A DNA stretch of 64,000 nt from positions 124,001 to 188,000 of the forward strand of contig NZ_FCOE02000005.1 of NCBI RefSeq assembly GCF_001544915.2, in the 5' to 3' direction. Each line of letters begins with the position of its first letter. The stretch's first letter is position 1. Origin of the DNA: Caballeronia pedi. Its GTDB lineage: Bacteria; Pseudomonadota; Gammaproteobacteria; Burkholderiales; Burkholderiaceae. Shown here one piece after another: positions 8,247-17,100 of this stretch. The notes under the pieces were generated by a model. The model was not told the origin of the DNA. It did not search any database and worked only from the letters and a program-made list of their open reading frames with translations. The translations under genes and the position numbers were made by a program.

Positions 8247-10456
8247 GCGCCGACAAGCCGTCGCCGGAAACGGAAGTGAGCGTCGCGACCTCGCGTCTCG
8301 AACGCTTCGTCGATGCGCGCCTCTGGGGCAGCCGGATCATGGTGATCCTGCTGACGATTTTCGCCGCCTTCGCGTTTTATTTCGTCGTGACCGTGCCGCT
8401 CGCGTTCGGCCAGCAGCTCGCGTTCGCGACCATCTGCTTCATCTGCGCGCTCGGCTTCCGGCGCCTGCAAGGCCAGTACGCGACGCTCGTGATGATCATG
8501 CTGTCGGTCGTCGCGTCGGGCCGCTACATGTTCTGGCGTCTCACTGAAACGACCTACTGGGAACGTCCGCTCGACGCCGCCTGGGGTCTTCTGCTCGTCG
8601 CCGCCGAAGTCTATGCGGCGCTGGTGCTGCTGCTCGGCTACTTCCAGACCGCGTGGCCGCTCAAGCGCAAGCCGCTGCCGCTGCCCGCCGACCGCAGCGA
8701 CTGGCCGACCGTCGACGTCTTCATCCCGACCTACAACGAGCCGCTCTCGGTCGTGAAGCCGACGATCTACGCGGCGCTCGCGCTCGACTATCCCAGCGAC
8801 AAGCTCGCGATCCACGTCCTCGACGACGGCCGCCGTCCCGAGTTCAAGACCTTCTGCGAGGAAGTCGGCGTCAACTGGACGATCCGCACGCACAACCGCC
8901 ACGCGAAGGCGGGCAACATCAACGAGGCGCTGAAGATCACCAAGGGCGAATTTCTCGCGATCTTCGACTGCGACCACATTCCGACGCGCTCCTTCCTGCA
9001 GATCTGCCTCGGCTGGTTCCTGCGCGACAAGCTGCTGTCGATGCTGCAGACGCCGCACCATTTCTTCTCGCCCGATCCGTTCGAGCGCAATCTCGGCACC
9101 TTCCGCAAGGTGCCGAACGAGGGCGAACTGTTCTACGGTCTCGTGCAGGACGGCAACGATCTCTGGAACGCGACGTTCTTCTGCGGCTCGTGCGCGGTGC
9201 TGCGCCGCTCGATGGTCGAAGAAATCGGCGGCATCGCGGTCGAGACCGTGACGGAAGACGCGCATACGGCGCTCAAGCTGCATCGGCTCGGCTATACGAC
9301 TGCGTATCTCGCGATTCCGCAGGCGGCGGGCCTCGCGACGGAGAGTCTCTCGGGGCATATCGGGCAGCGCATCCGCTGGGCGCGCGGCATGACGCAGATT
9401 TTCCGCATCGACAATCCGCTCACCGGCAAGGGCCTGAAGATCGGCCAGCGGCTGTGTTATCTCAACGGCATGCTGCACTTCTTCTATGGCGTGCCGCGTC
9501 TCGTGTTTCTCACCGCGCCGCTGTCGTACCTGTTCTTCGGCGCGCACGTGATCGAGGCGGCGGCGAGCACCATCGCGATCTTCGCGCTGCCGCACATGAT
9601 GCACGCGAGCATCACCAATTCGCGCATGCAGCGCAGCTTCCGCCATTCGTTCTGGGCCGAAGTGTACGAGTCGGTGCTGGCGTCGTACATCACCGCGCCG
9701 ACGCTGCTCGCGGTCATCAACCCGAAGCTCGGCAAGTTCAACGTGACGGCCAAGGGCGGCCAGATCGCGAAGGATTACTTCGACTGGTACATCTCGCGCC
9801 CGTATCTGTTCCTGCTGCTGCTGAACCTGCTCGGCTTCATCGCGGGCATCGTGCATATCGTCATGTACTGGCATGTCCGCAGCGAGGTGAACACGACCAT
9901 CCTCAACCTCTGCTGGACCGTCTACAACATGCTGATTCTCGGCGCGTCGGTGGCGGCGGCGAGCGAGCGCAAGCAGGTGCGCGCGACGCATCGCGTGACC
10001 ATGAAGATGCCCGTGATGCTCAAGTTCTCGACTGGCCGCACGCTCGCGTGCGAGACCATCGACTATTCGGAAGGCGGCGTCGGCGTCGCGCTGCCGAGCA
10101 AGATCGAAGTGCCGATGCACGAACGCGTGACCGTGTCGCTGTTTCGCGGCGACGAGGAATACGCGTTTCCGGCGACGGTCGGCTATACCGAGCCGGGGCG
10201 CGTCGGCCTGCGCTTCTCGCAGCTCACGCGCGAGCAGGAATACGACTTCGTGAAGACCACTTTCGCGCGCGCGGACGCCTGGACCGGCTGGTCGGAGGGA
10301 CGCCGCCCGGATACGCCGCTGCGCGGCCTGTCGCACGTGCTGCTGGTGGGCACGCGCGGCATCGCAGGTTTGTTCGAGCATTTGTACAGCGACCTTCGTA
10401 CCTGGATGAACAAGCGCCCAGTCGATGTGAAGAAGCTGAAAACCAAAGACCAATAA
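8243..10456 (+). CDS. bcsA: Cellulose synthase catalytic subunit BcsA
   Basis: 737 residues from ATG 8243, whose ATGA overlaps the bcsQ stop. It is a processive family 2 glycosyltransferase that polymerises UDP-glucose and threads the chain through the inner membrane. Seen motifs: LDDGRRPEF (residues 193-201), the DCD metal site at 242-244, the TED general base at 337-339, QRIRW at 375-379, multiple membrane segments on both sides, and a C-terminal PilZ domain with RKQVR (576-580) and DYSEGG (607-612) for cyclic di-GMP binding. All catalytic and allosteric motifs are intact, so activity should be c-di-GMP dependent. The open frame extends 40 codons upstream inside bcsQ but that part is a shadow. 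Confidence 0.97.
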   Translation: MSADKPSPETEVSVATSRLERFVDARLWGSRIMVILLTIFAAFAFYFVVTVPLAFGQQLAFATICFICALGFRRLQGQYATLVMIMLSVVASGRYMFWRLTETTYWERPLDAAWGLLLVAAEVYAALVLLLGYFQTAWPLKRKPLPLPADRSDWPTVDVFIPTYNEPLSVVKPTIYAALALDYPSDKLAIHVLDDGRRPEFKTFCEEVGVNWTIRTHNRHAKAGNINEALKITKGEFLAIFDCDHIPTRSFLQICLGWFLRDKLLSMLQTPHHFFSPDPFERNLGTFRKVPNEGELFYGLVQDGNDLWNATFFCGSCAVLRRSMVEEIGGIAVETVTEDAHTALKLHRLGYTTAYLAIPQAAGLATESLSGHIGQRIRWARGMTQIFRIDNPLTGKGLKIGQRLCYLNGMLHFFYGVPRLVFLTAPLSYLFFGAHVIEAAASTIAIFALPHMMHASITNSRMQRSFRHSFWAEVYESVLASYITAPTLLAVINPKLGKFNVTAKGGQIAKDYFDWYISRPYLFLLLLNLLGFIAGIVHIVMYWHVRSEVNTTILNLCWTVYNMLILGASVAAASERKQVRATHRVTMKMPVMLKFSTGRTLACETIDYSEGGVGVALPSKIEVPMHERVTVSLFRGDEEYAFPATVGYTEPGRVGLRFSQLTREQEYDFVKTTFARADAWTGWSEGRRPDTPLRGLSHVLLVGTRGIAGLFEHLYSDLRTWMNKRPVDVKKLKTKDQ

Positions 10457-12960
10457 TGGGCACGGGTATGTCGAAGTTGCGCGTTGAAAACGAAACGGGC
10501 GAGCGCGCGCCGCGTTTTTGCGAAAGACCCCTGGGCCGCGCGCTGGCCGCGTTGATGGCCTTGCAGACAGCATTGGCCGCGCCGGTCGCGTCGGCGGCGG
10601 CCGCAGTGAACGCAGCGAACGCCGCATCGGCGAGCGTCGCGGCGGCGCCGCAGCAGGCGACCGGCGTCGGCGCCGTGCCCGCGCCGAGTCCGGCGGCGGT
10701 CTTCAACCCCGCCACGCTCCCGCAACCCGCGCTCGCGATGCCCGTGCCCGCGTTCTCCGGCAAGCCGGACAAGCCGCTCACCTCGCGCATCCCGACTACC
10801 GCCGATCCCGGCACGCTGGTGCCCGGCGGACGCCGCCAGACGCTGACCTTCGCCGATTACGGCGCGCTCGATCCGCTGCAACTGCGCGGCACGGACGGTC
10901 AGAACGGCATCGCGTTCTCGGTGCGCGGCGACGAAGTCGTGACCGGCGCGATCCTGCATCTGATCTACAGCTATTCGCCGTCGCTGCTGCCGTCGATCTC
11001 GCAGCTCAAGGTGCTGATCAACGGCGAAGTGGCCGCGACGCTGCCGGTGCCGCGCGATCAGGCCGGCGTGCTGGTCGCGCGCGACGTCGCGATCGATCCG
11101 CGCTTCATCACCGAGTTCAATCACCTCAACGTTCAACTGATCGGCCATTACACGCAGCAGTGCGAGGACCCGTCGAACTCGACGCTGTGGGCGACCGTCA
11201 GCAACGCGAGCTCGCTCGATCTCACGTATGCGTCGATCGCGAACAAGCCCGATCTCGCCGCGCTGCCGCAGCCGTTCTTCGACCGCCGCGACGTGCGCCG
11301 CCTCGAACTGCCCTTCGTGTTCGCGGGCAAGCCGAGCCTCGGCGAACTGGAATCGGCCGGCATGGTGGCGTCGTACTTCGGCTCGCTCGCCGGCTATCGC
11401 GGCGCGATCTTCCCGGCGCAGACCGATAACGTGCCGCTGTCGGGCAATGCCGTGGTGTTCGCCGTCGGCGATGCGAAGATCGCGGGCGTCGACATTCCGC
11501 CGGTGTCCGGCCCGACCATCGCGCTCGTCGAACGCGACGCCAGCGCGCGCGGCCGCCTCCTGCTCGTGCTCGGCCGCGACGACGCCGAACTGAAGACCGC
11601 CGCGAAGGCGCTGGGCGTCGGCCAGAACACGCTGTCCGGCACCAGCGCGACGATCACGCAGTTCACCGACCTGCAACCGCGCCGCCCCTACGATGCGCCG
11701 AACTGGCTGCCGACGGATCGTCCGGTGCGTTTCGGCGAACTCGCGGAGGCACGCGACCTGACCGCCCACGGCTACGACGCCGACGCCGTGCGCGTGAACC
11801 TGCGCGTGCCGCCCGACCTCTTCATGTGGCAGACGAAGGGCGTGCCCGTCGACCTCGGCTATCGCTACACGGTGCGTCCCGCGCCGGACCGCTCGTCGCT
11901 CAATATCAGCGTGAACGACGGCTTCGTGCAATCGCTGCGCATTCCGGCCGTGTCGACCTCGACCTTCGATCTCGGCAGTTACTTCAGCCGCGTGCTGCCG
12001 GACAAGACCGTCGCCGCGCGCCGCGAAATCTATCTGCCGCCGCTGCTCATCACGCCGCGCGCGCAACTGCGCCTGCACTTCTACTACGACATCCCGAAGA
12101 CCGGCGAATGCCAGGGCCGCGTGCTGGATAACGTCGTCGGCGCGGTGGATCCGAATTCGACCATCGATCTTTCCGGCTTCCCGCATTACATGGCGCTGCC
12201 CGATCTGGCCGCGTTCGCCAACGGCGGTTTTCCGTTCACGCGCATGGCCGATCTCTCGCAGACGGCGGTGGTGCTGCCGACCGAGCCGAATTCGGCGGAC
12301 TACAGCCTGTATCTGCTGGAAATGGGCCGCATGGGCGCATCGACCGGCTATCCGGTGACGGGTGTCACGGTGACGAGCGCGAACGATGTCGACCGCTTCG
12401 CCGACAAAGACTTGCTGATTCTCGGCTCGCCGGGCCGCCAGCCGCTCCTGCAACGCTGGGCGAAGCAGATGCCCTTCTCCGGCGACGCCGACGCGCGCAC
12501 CTTCCAGCTTTCCGATGTCGCGTTCAAGCTGGTCGACTGGTGGCATGGCGAGCAAGGCCCGGAACGCTCGCCGGCGCGCGCGGATCTCTCCCTCGTCAGC
12601 TCGAACGGCGACGCGCTCCTGACCGGCTTCGAATCGCCGCTGAAGAGCGGGCGCAGCGCGGTGGCGCTCATCAGCGCGGCGGGCCAGTCCGACGCCGATC
12701 TCTCCGCCGCCCTGCTCGACAACGACCTGCTGCCGTCCATCCAGGGCGCGATGGCCGTGATCCACGGCCGCACGGTGACGGTCACGTCGAACGGCGAGGC
12801 GTATTACGTCGGCCGTCTGTCGCCGATGCATTACATGCGCTGGGCGCTGTCGTCGCATCCGATTCTGCTGGTGCTCGGCGGCCTGTTCGCCGCGCTCATC
12901 ATCGCCGCCCTGTTCTACCGTACGCTGCGCGCGATCGCCGCACGGCGCCTGAGGGATTGA
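10456..12960 (+). CDS. bcsB: Cellulose synthase regulatory/periplasmic subunit BcsB
   Basis: About 834 residues from ATG 10456, which overlaps the last base of the bcsA stop; ATG 10468 is an alternative. After a basic N terminus comes a signal sequence (LGRALAALMALQTALAAPVASA), an Ala/Pro-rich spacer, then the BcsB body with two carbohydrate-binding and flavodoxin-like repeats (from LTFADYGALDPLQLRG to FPLVDWW-type segments), and a C-terminal membrane anchor (HPILLVLGGLFAALIIAALFY) ending RRLRD. BcsB caps the periplasmic exit of BcsA and its anchor is required for synthase activity. The reading frame is also open far upstream within bcsA, which is a GC-bias artefact. Confidence 0.95.
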   Translation: MGTGMSKLRVENETGERAPRFCERPLGRALAALMALQTALAAPVASAAAAVNAANAASASVAAAPQQATGVGAVPAPSPAAVFNPATLPQPALAMPVPAFSGKPDKPLTSRIPTTADPGTLVPGGRRQTLTFADYGALDPLQLRGTDGQNGIAFSVRGDEVVTGAILHLIYSYSPSLLPSISQLKVLINGEVAATLPVPRDQAGVLVARDVAIDPRFITEFNHLNVQLIGHYTQQCEDPSNSTLWATVSNASSLDLTYASIANKPDLAALPQPFFDRRDVRRLELPFVFAGKPSLGELESAGMVASYFGSLAGYRGAIFPAQTDNVPLSGNAVVFAVGDAKIAGVDIPPVSGPTIALVERDASARGRLLLVLGRDDAELKTAAKALGVGQNTLSGTSATITQFTDLQPRRPYDAPNWLPTDRPVRFGELAEARDLTAHGYDADAVRVNLRVPPDLFMWQTKGVPVDLGYRYTVRPAPDRSSLNISVNDGFVQSLRIPAVSTSTFDLGSYFSRVLPDKTVAARREIYLPPLLITPRAQLRLHFYYDIPKTGECQGRVLDNVVGAVDPNSTIDLSGFPHYMALPDLAAFANGGFPFTRMADLSQTAVVLPTEPNSADYSLYLLEMGRMGASTGYPVTGVTVTSANDVDRFADKDLLILGSPGRQPLLQRWAKQMPFSGDADARTFQLSDVAFKLVDWWHGEQGPERSPARADLSLVSSNGDALLTGFESPLKSGRSAVALISAAGQSDADLSAALLDNDLLPSIQGAMAVIHGRTVTVTSNGEAYYVGRLSPMHYMRWALSSHPILLVLGGLFAALIIAALFYRTLRAIAARRLRD

Positions 12961-12961
12961 T

Positions 12962-14113
12962 ATGCGGGTATCCACGCCCCACGTTTTTGCCGGTGCAATG
13001 ATCGCCGTTTCGGCGGCAAGCGCCGCCGCCGCGCCGCAATGCGACTGGCCCGCTTACCGCATCTTCGTCGAACGCGCCGTGCAGGCCGATGGCCGCGTGA
13101 TCGACCGTTCTACCGAGGCGCAGCAGACGACCTCCGAAGGCCAGTCCTACGGCATGTTCTTCGCGCTCGTCGCGAACGACCGCGTGACGTTCGACCGTCT
13201 GTTGCACTGGACGCGCGTGAATTTGTCGGCGAATCAGTTCGATGCGAACACGCTGCGCCTGCCCGCGTGGCAATGGGGCAAAAAGCCCGACGGCTCGTTC
13301 GGCGTGATGGACCCGAACCCGGCATCCGACGCCGATCTGTGGATCGCCTACGATCTGTTCCAGGCCGGCCGGCTGTGGAAGGAACCGATGTACACCAAGC
13401 TCGCCTATGCGCTCGCGACACAGATCGTGAAGCAGGAAATCGTCGATCTGCCTGGCCTCGGCGCGATGCTCCTGCCCGGCCCGCAAGGTTTTCGCAGCGG
13501 CGACGTGACGCGGCTGAACCCGAGCTATCTGCCGCTGCCGCTGTTGCGCGGCCTCGCGCACGAGATGCCCGACGGTCCGTGGACGTCGCTCGCGCAGAAC
13601 GCCGCGAAGATGATCAAGGTCACGTCGCCGCGCGGCTATGCGCCGGACTGGGCCGCCTACCAGACAAACCCGAACGGCCAGTTCGTCGTCGATCCGAAGA
13701 ACGGCGATGTCGGCAGCTACGATGCGATCCGCGTCTATCTGTGGGCCGGCATGGCGTCGAGCGCCGATCCGCTCGCGCGTCCGTGGCTCGATGCGCTCGG
13801 CGGCATGCGCCAGAGCGTCTCGCAGACGGGCTTTGCGCCGGAGAAGGTCTCGACCATCAGCGGCGCGACGAGCGGCGAAGGCCCGCTTTCCTACTGGGGC
13901 GCGCTCGCGCCCTACTTCAAGGCGCTGAACGACGAACGCGGACTGGGACTCGCGCGCACGCATCTCGAAGCGCTCGTCGCGCCGCCCGTCGCGGGACGCG
14001 AGCCGGTCTACTACGACCGCGTGCTCGGCCTGTTCGGCGGCGGTTTCGTCGACGGACGCTATCACTTCGACGAAAAAGGCCGGCTCGTGCCGAACTGGAG
14101 AAGCGCATGCTGA
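12962..14113 (+). CDS. bcsZ: Periplasmic cellulase BcsZ (glycoside hydrolase family 8)
   Basis: 383 residues with an N-terminal signal peptide ending in ASAAAA. The GH8 signature is present: TSEGQSYGMFFALV with the general-acid Glu near residue 59, and DADLWIAYDLFQAGRLW with the catalytic-region Asp near residue 120. The enzyme is an endo-beta-1,4-glucanase that trims or releases glucan chains during secretion. It starts one base after bcsB stops and its last seven bases overlap the start of bcsC, consistent with the usual bcsA-B-Z-C order. Confidence 0.95.
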   Translation: MRVSTPHVFAGAMIAVSAASAAAAPQCDWPAYRIFVERAVQADGRVIDRSTEAQQTTSEGQSYGMFFALVANDRVTFDRLLHWTRVNLSANQFDANTLRLPAWQWGKKPDGSFGVMDPNPASDADLWIAYDLFQAGRLWKEPMYTKLAYALATQIVKQEIVDLPGLGAMLLPGPQGFRSGDVTRLNPSYLPLPLLRGLAHEMPDGPWTSLAQNAAKMIKVTSPRGYAPDWAAYQTNPNGQFVVDPKNGDVGSYDAIRVYLWAGMASSADPLARPWLDALGGMRQSVSQTGFAPEKVSTISGATSGEGPLSYWGALAPYFKALNDERGLGLARTHLEALVAPPVAGREPVYYDRVLGLFGGGFVDGRYHFDEKGRLVPNWRSAC

Positions 14114-17100
14114 TCCGGACCAGACAACGCGTGATCGCGGCGCTGATTTGCGCCACGCCCGTTCTGGCGTTCGCGCAGGCCGCCGCCGATCCGCTTTCGG
14201 TGCTCATCGATCAGGGCAAATACTGGCAGGCTCACCGGCGCGGCGACCTCGCGGAACAGGCGTGGCAGAAAGTGCTGCGCATCAATCCGAAGCAGCCCGA
14301 CGCGCTGTTCGGCATGGGCATGGTGCTCGCCGACCGCAAGGACGGCAGCGGCGCGCAGCAGTATCTGGCGCAATTGCGTCAGGTCGCGCCGAGCTATCCG
14401 AACATCGACGAACTCGGCCGGCGTCTGGGCGAATCCAGTTCGCGCGACCAGACCGTGAACGACGCGCGTCGTCTCGCGCAAAGCGGCCAGAGCGCGTCGG
14501 CGGTGCAGGAATACCGTCGCGCGATCGAAGGCAAGCCCGCGACGCCGCAGCTTCAGCTCGAGTATTACCAGGCACTCGCGGCGACGCCGCAAGGCTGGGA
14601 CGAAGCGCGCCGCGGACTCGACCAGCTCGCGCGCGAGAACCCCGACGAGCCGCGCTATCAGCTCGCCTACGCGCAGCATCTGACCTACCGCGATACGACG
14701 CGGCGCGACGGCATCGCGCGGCTCGCCAAGCTCGCGAACGACAGCGCCGTCGGCGCGGACGCGAAGAAGAGCTGGCGGCAGGCGTTGCTGTGGCTCGGCG
14801 CGCGCGCATCGGATGCGCCGCTTTATCAGGCGTATCTGCAGGTTTCGCCGGACGACGCCGCCGTGAAGGCGCGCTTCGATTCGATGGTGCAGCAGGACAA
14901 GAGCGCACGCGACCGCGCGCAGGCCGACGCCGTCGTCGATGCGCGCGGGCGCACCGTCGCGGAAGGCTTCACGGCGCTCGATCGCGGCGATCTCGCGACC
15001 GCGCGCGCACGCTTTTCTTCCGTGCTCGCGAGCAATCCGAACGACGCCGACGCGCTCGGCGGCATGGGCGTCGCGGCGCTGAAGCAGGAGCGTTTCTCGG
15101 AAGCGCGTAGCTACCTCGAACGCGCATCGCGGGCCGGCAATGCGGCGCGCTGGAAAGACGCGCTCACGAGCGCGACCTACTGGACCTATACGAGCGACGC
15201 CATCGGCGCGCGCAGCAACGGGCAGATCGCGCAGGCGAAGGCGCTGTTCGAACGCGCGATCGCCGTCGATCCGTCCGATGTCACCGCACAAGTGCTGCTC
15301 GGCGAAATGCTGCTCGCGAACGGCGATCCGCGCGGCGCGGAACAGGCGTATCGGATGGCGCTGCGTCGTCAGGCCGACAATCCCGATGCGATCCGCGGGC
15401 TGGTCGGCGCGCTGGCCGCGCAAGGCCGCGGCGACGAGGCGCTCGAATTCGCGAATCGCCTGAACACGGAGCAGCAAGCGAAGGCCGGCGGCATCAACAA
15501 GCTGCGCGGCGAGGCGCAGGCCGCGCAGGCGCGCGCCGCCGAAGCGCGCGGCGATCTGGGCGCGGCGCGCAGTCTCTTCGAAGACGCGCTGCTCAACAAT
15601 CCCGACGATCCGTGGCTGCGGCTCGACCTTGCGCGCATCTACGTGCGTCAGGGCGCGGTCGGCAACGCGCGCAGCATGATGGACGGCCTGCTCGCCACGC
15701 ATCCCGACATGACCGACGCGCTCTACGCGAGCGCGCTGCTCTCAGCGGAAACGCAGGACTGGTCGGCTGGCCTCGCGCAGCTCGACCGCATTCCCGCCGC
15801 CCAACGCACGCCTGCGATGACGGCCTTGCAGCATCGCCTGTGGGTGCAAGAGCAAGCCGAACTCGCGACGCGCACGGCCGCCTCGGGCCAGCGCCAGCAG
15901 GCTCTCGCGATTCTGCGCCGCGCCGAACCGGTCGCGGCGGGTAACGCGGAACTGACCGGCGCGGTGGCGTCGGCGTATGTCAAGGCGGGCGATCCCGCGC
16001 GGGCGCTGTCGCTCGTGCGCGGCGCGATCGCCAATGCGCCGAACGACACCGGCTTGTTGCTGCAATACGCGGGCATTCTGTCGGCGACGCAGCAGGACGC
16101 CGAACTCGGTTCCGTGATGCGCCGACTCCAGTCGATGCCGCTCACCACGCAACAGCGCACCGACTTCAACAATCTGAACGTTGGGATCGTGGTTGCGCGC
16201 GCGGATGTCGTGCGCAGGCAGGGCAATCTCGCGGGCGCCTACGACGTGATCGCGCCGTGGCTCGCCGCGATGCCCGACAACGCCGACCTGCAAGCGGCGC
16301 TCGGCCGCATGTACACGTCGGCGGGCGATGACCGCAACGCGCTCGTCAGCTATCAGAACGCGCTGTCGCGCCGTCCCGACGATATCGGCCTGCAGACGGC
16401 GGCGATGTCGGCGGCGAGCGGCGTACGCGATTTCAAGCTCGCCGAAACCTACGCGAATCAGGCCTACGAAGCCGCGCCGAACGATCCGGGCGTGCTCGCC
16501 GCGATCGGCCGGATGTATCGCGCGCAGGGCAAGCTCGATCTCGCCGCGCAGTTCCTGCAGCGCTCGCTCCTCGCGGCCAATACGCCGGCGCCGGTCGCGT
16601 CCGCGCAGGGGCGCGGCAATGTCCCGCCGGGCTGGGAAACCGCGATGAGCCGCATCGGCTCGAATCCGCTGCCCGGCACCAATCCGTTCGAAGGCAAGAC
16701 GGCCGTCGATACGGCGTCGAATCCGGCGCTCGCATCCGGCGCATCTTATCGTCAGGTCCTTCCTCAGAGTTACTCGCAGCCCGTGCCGAACTATCTGCCG
16801 CCTCCCCAGCCCGCGCCCTATACGACGCCTTATGTGGCGCCGTCCGCGCCCGCGACGATGCCCAATCTCACGCCGCGTCCGGTTTCGAACGGCGGTTACG
16901 GACCCGACACCTACGGTTCCGGGCAATCGGGTGCGCCGTTGCAGGCTTATCCGGGACAGGATGCGGCTGCGTCGGGAGCGTATCCGCCGCCGCAGGCTTA
17001 TCAACAGCAGCCCGTTTATCAGCCGTATCCGCAGCAGCAGCCGTATCCGCAGCAGGCTTACCAGCAGCAGGCGTATCCGCAACAGCCATATCCGCAGCAG

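Noticed and set aside
8653..14107. Apparent fused frames running from bcsA into bcsB and from bcsZ into bcsC
   Set aside because: The upstream portions are in the wrong frame of a neighbouring gene; bcsB and bcsC have their own starts with signal peptides at 10456 and 14107.
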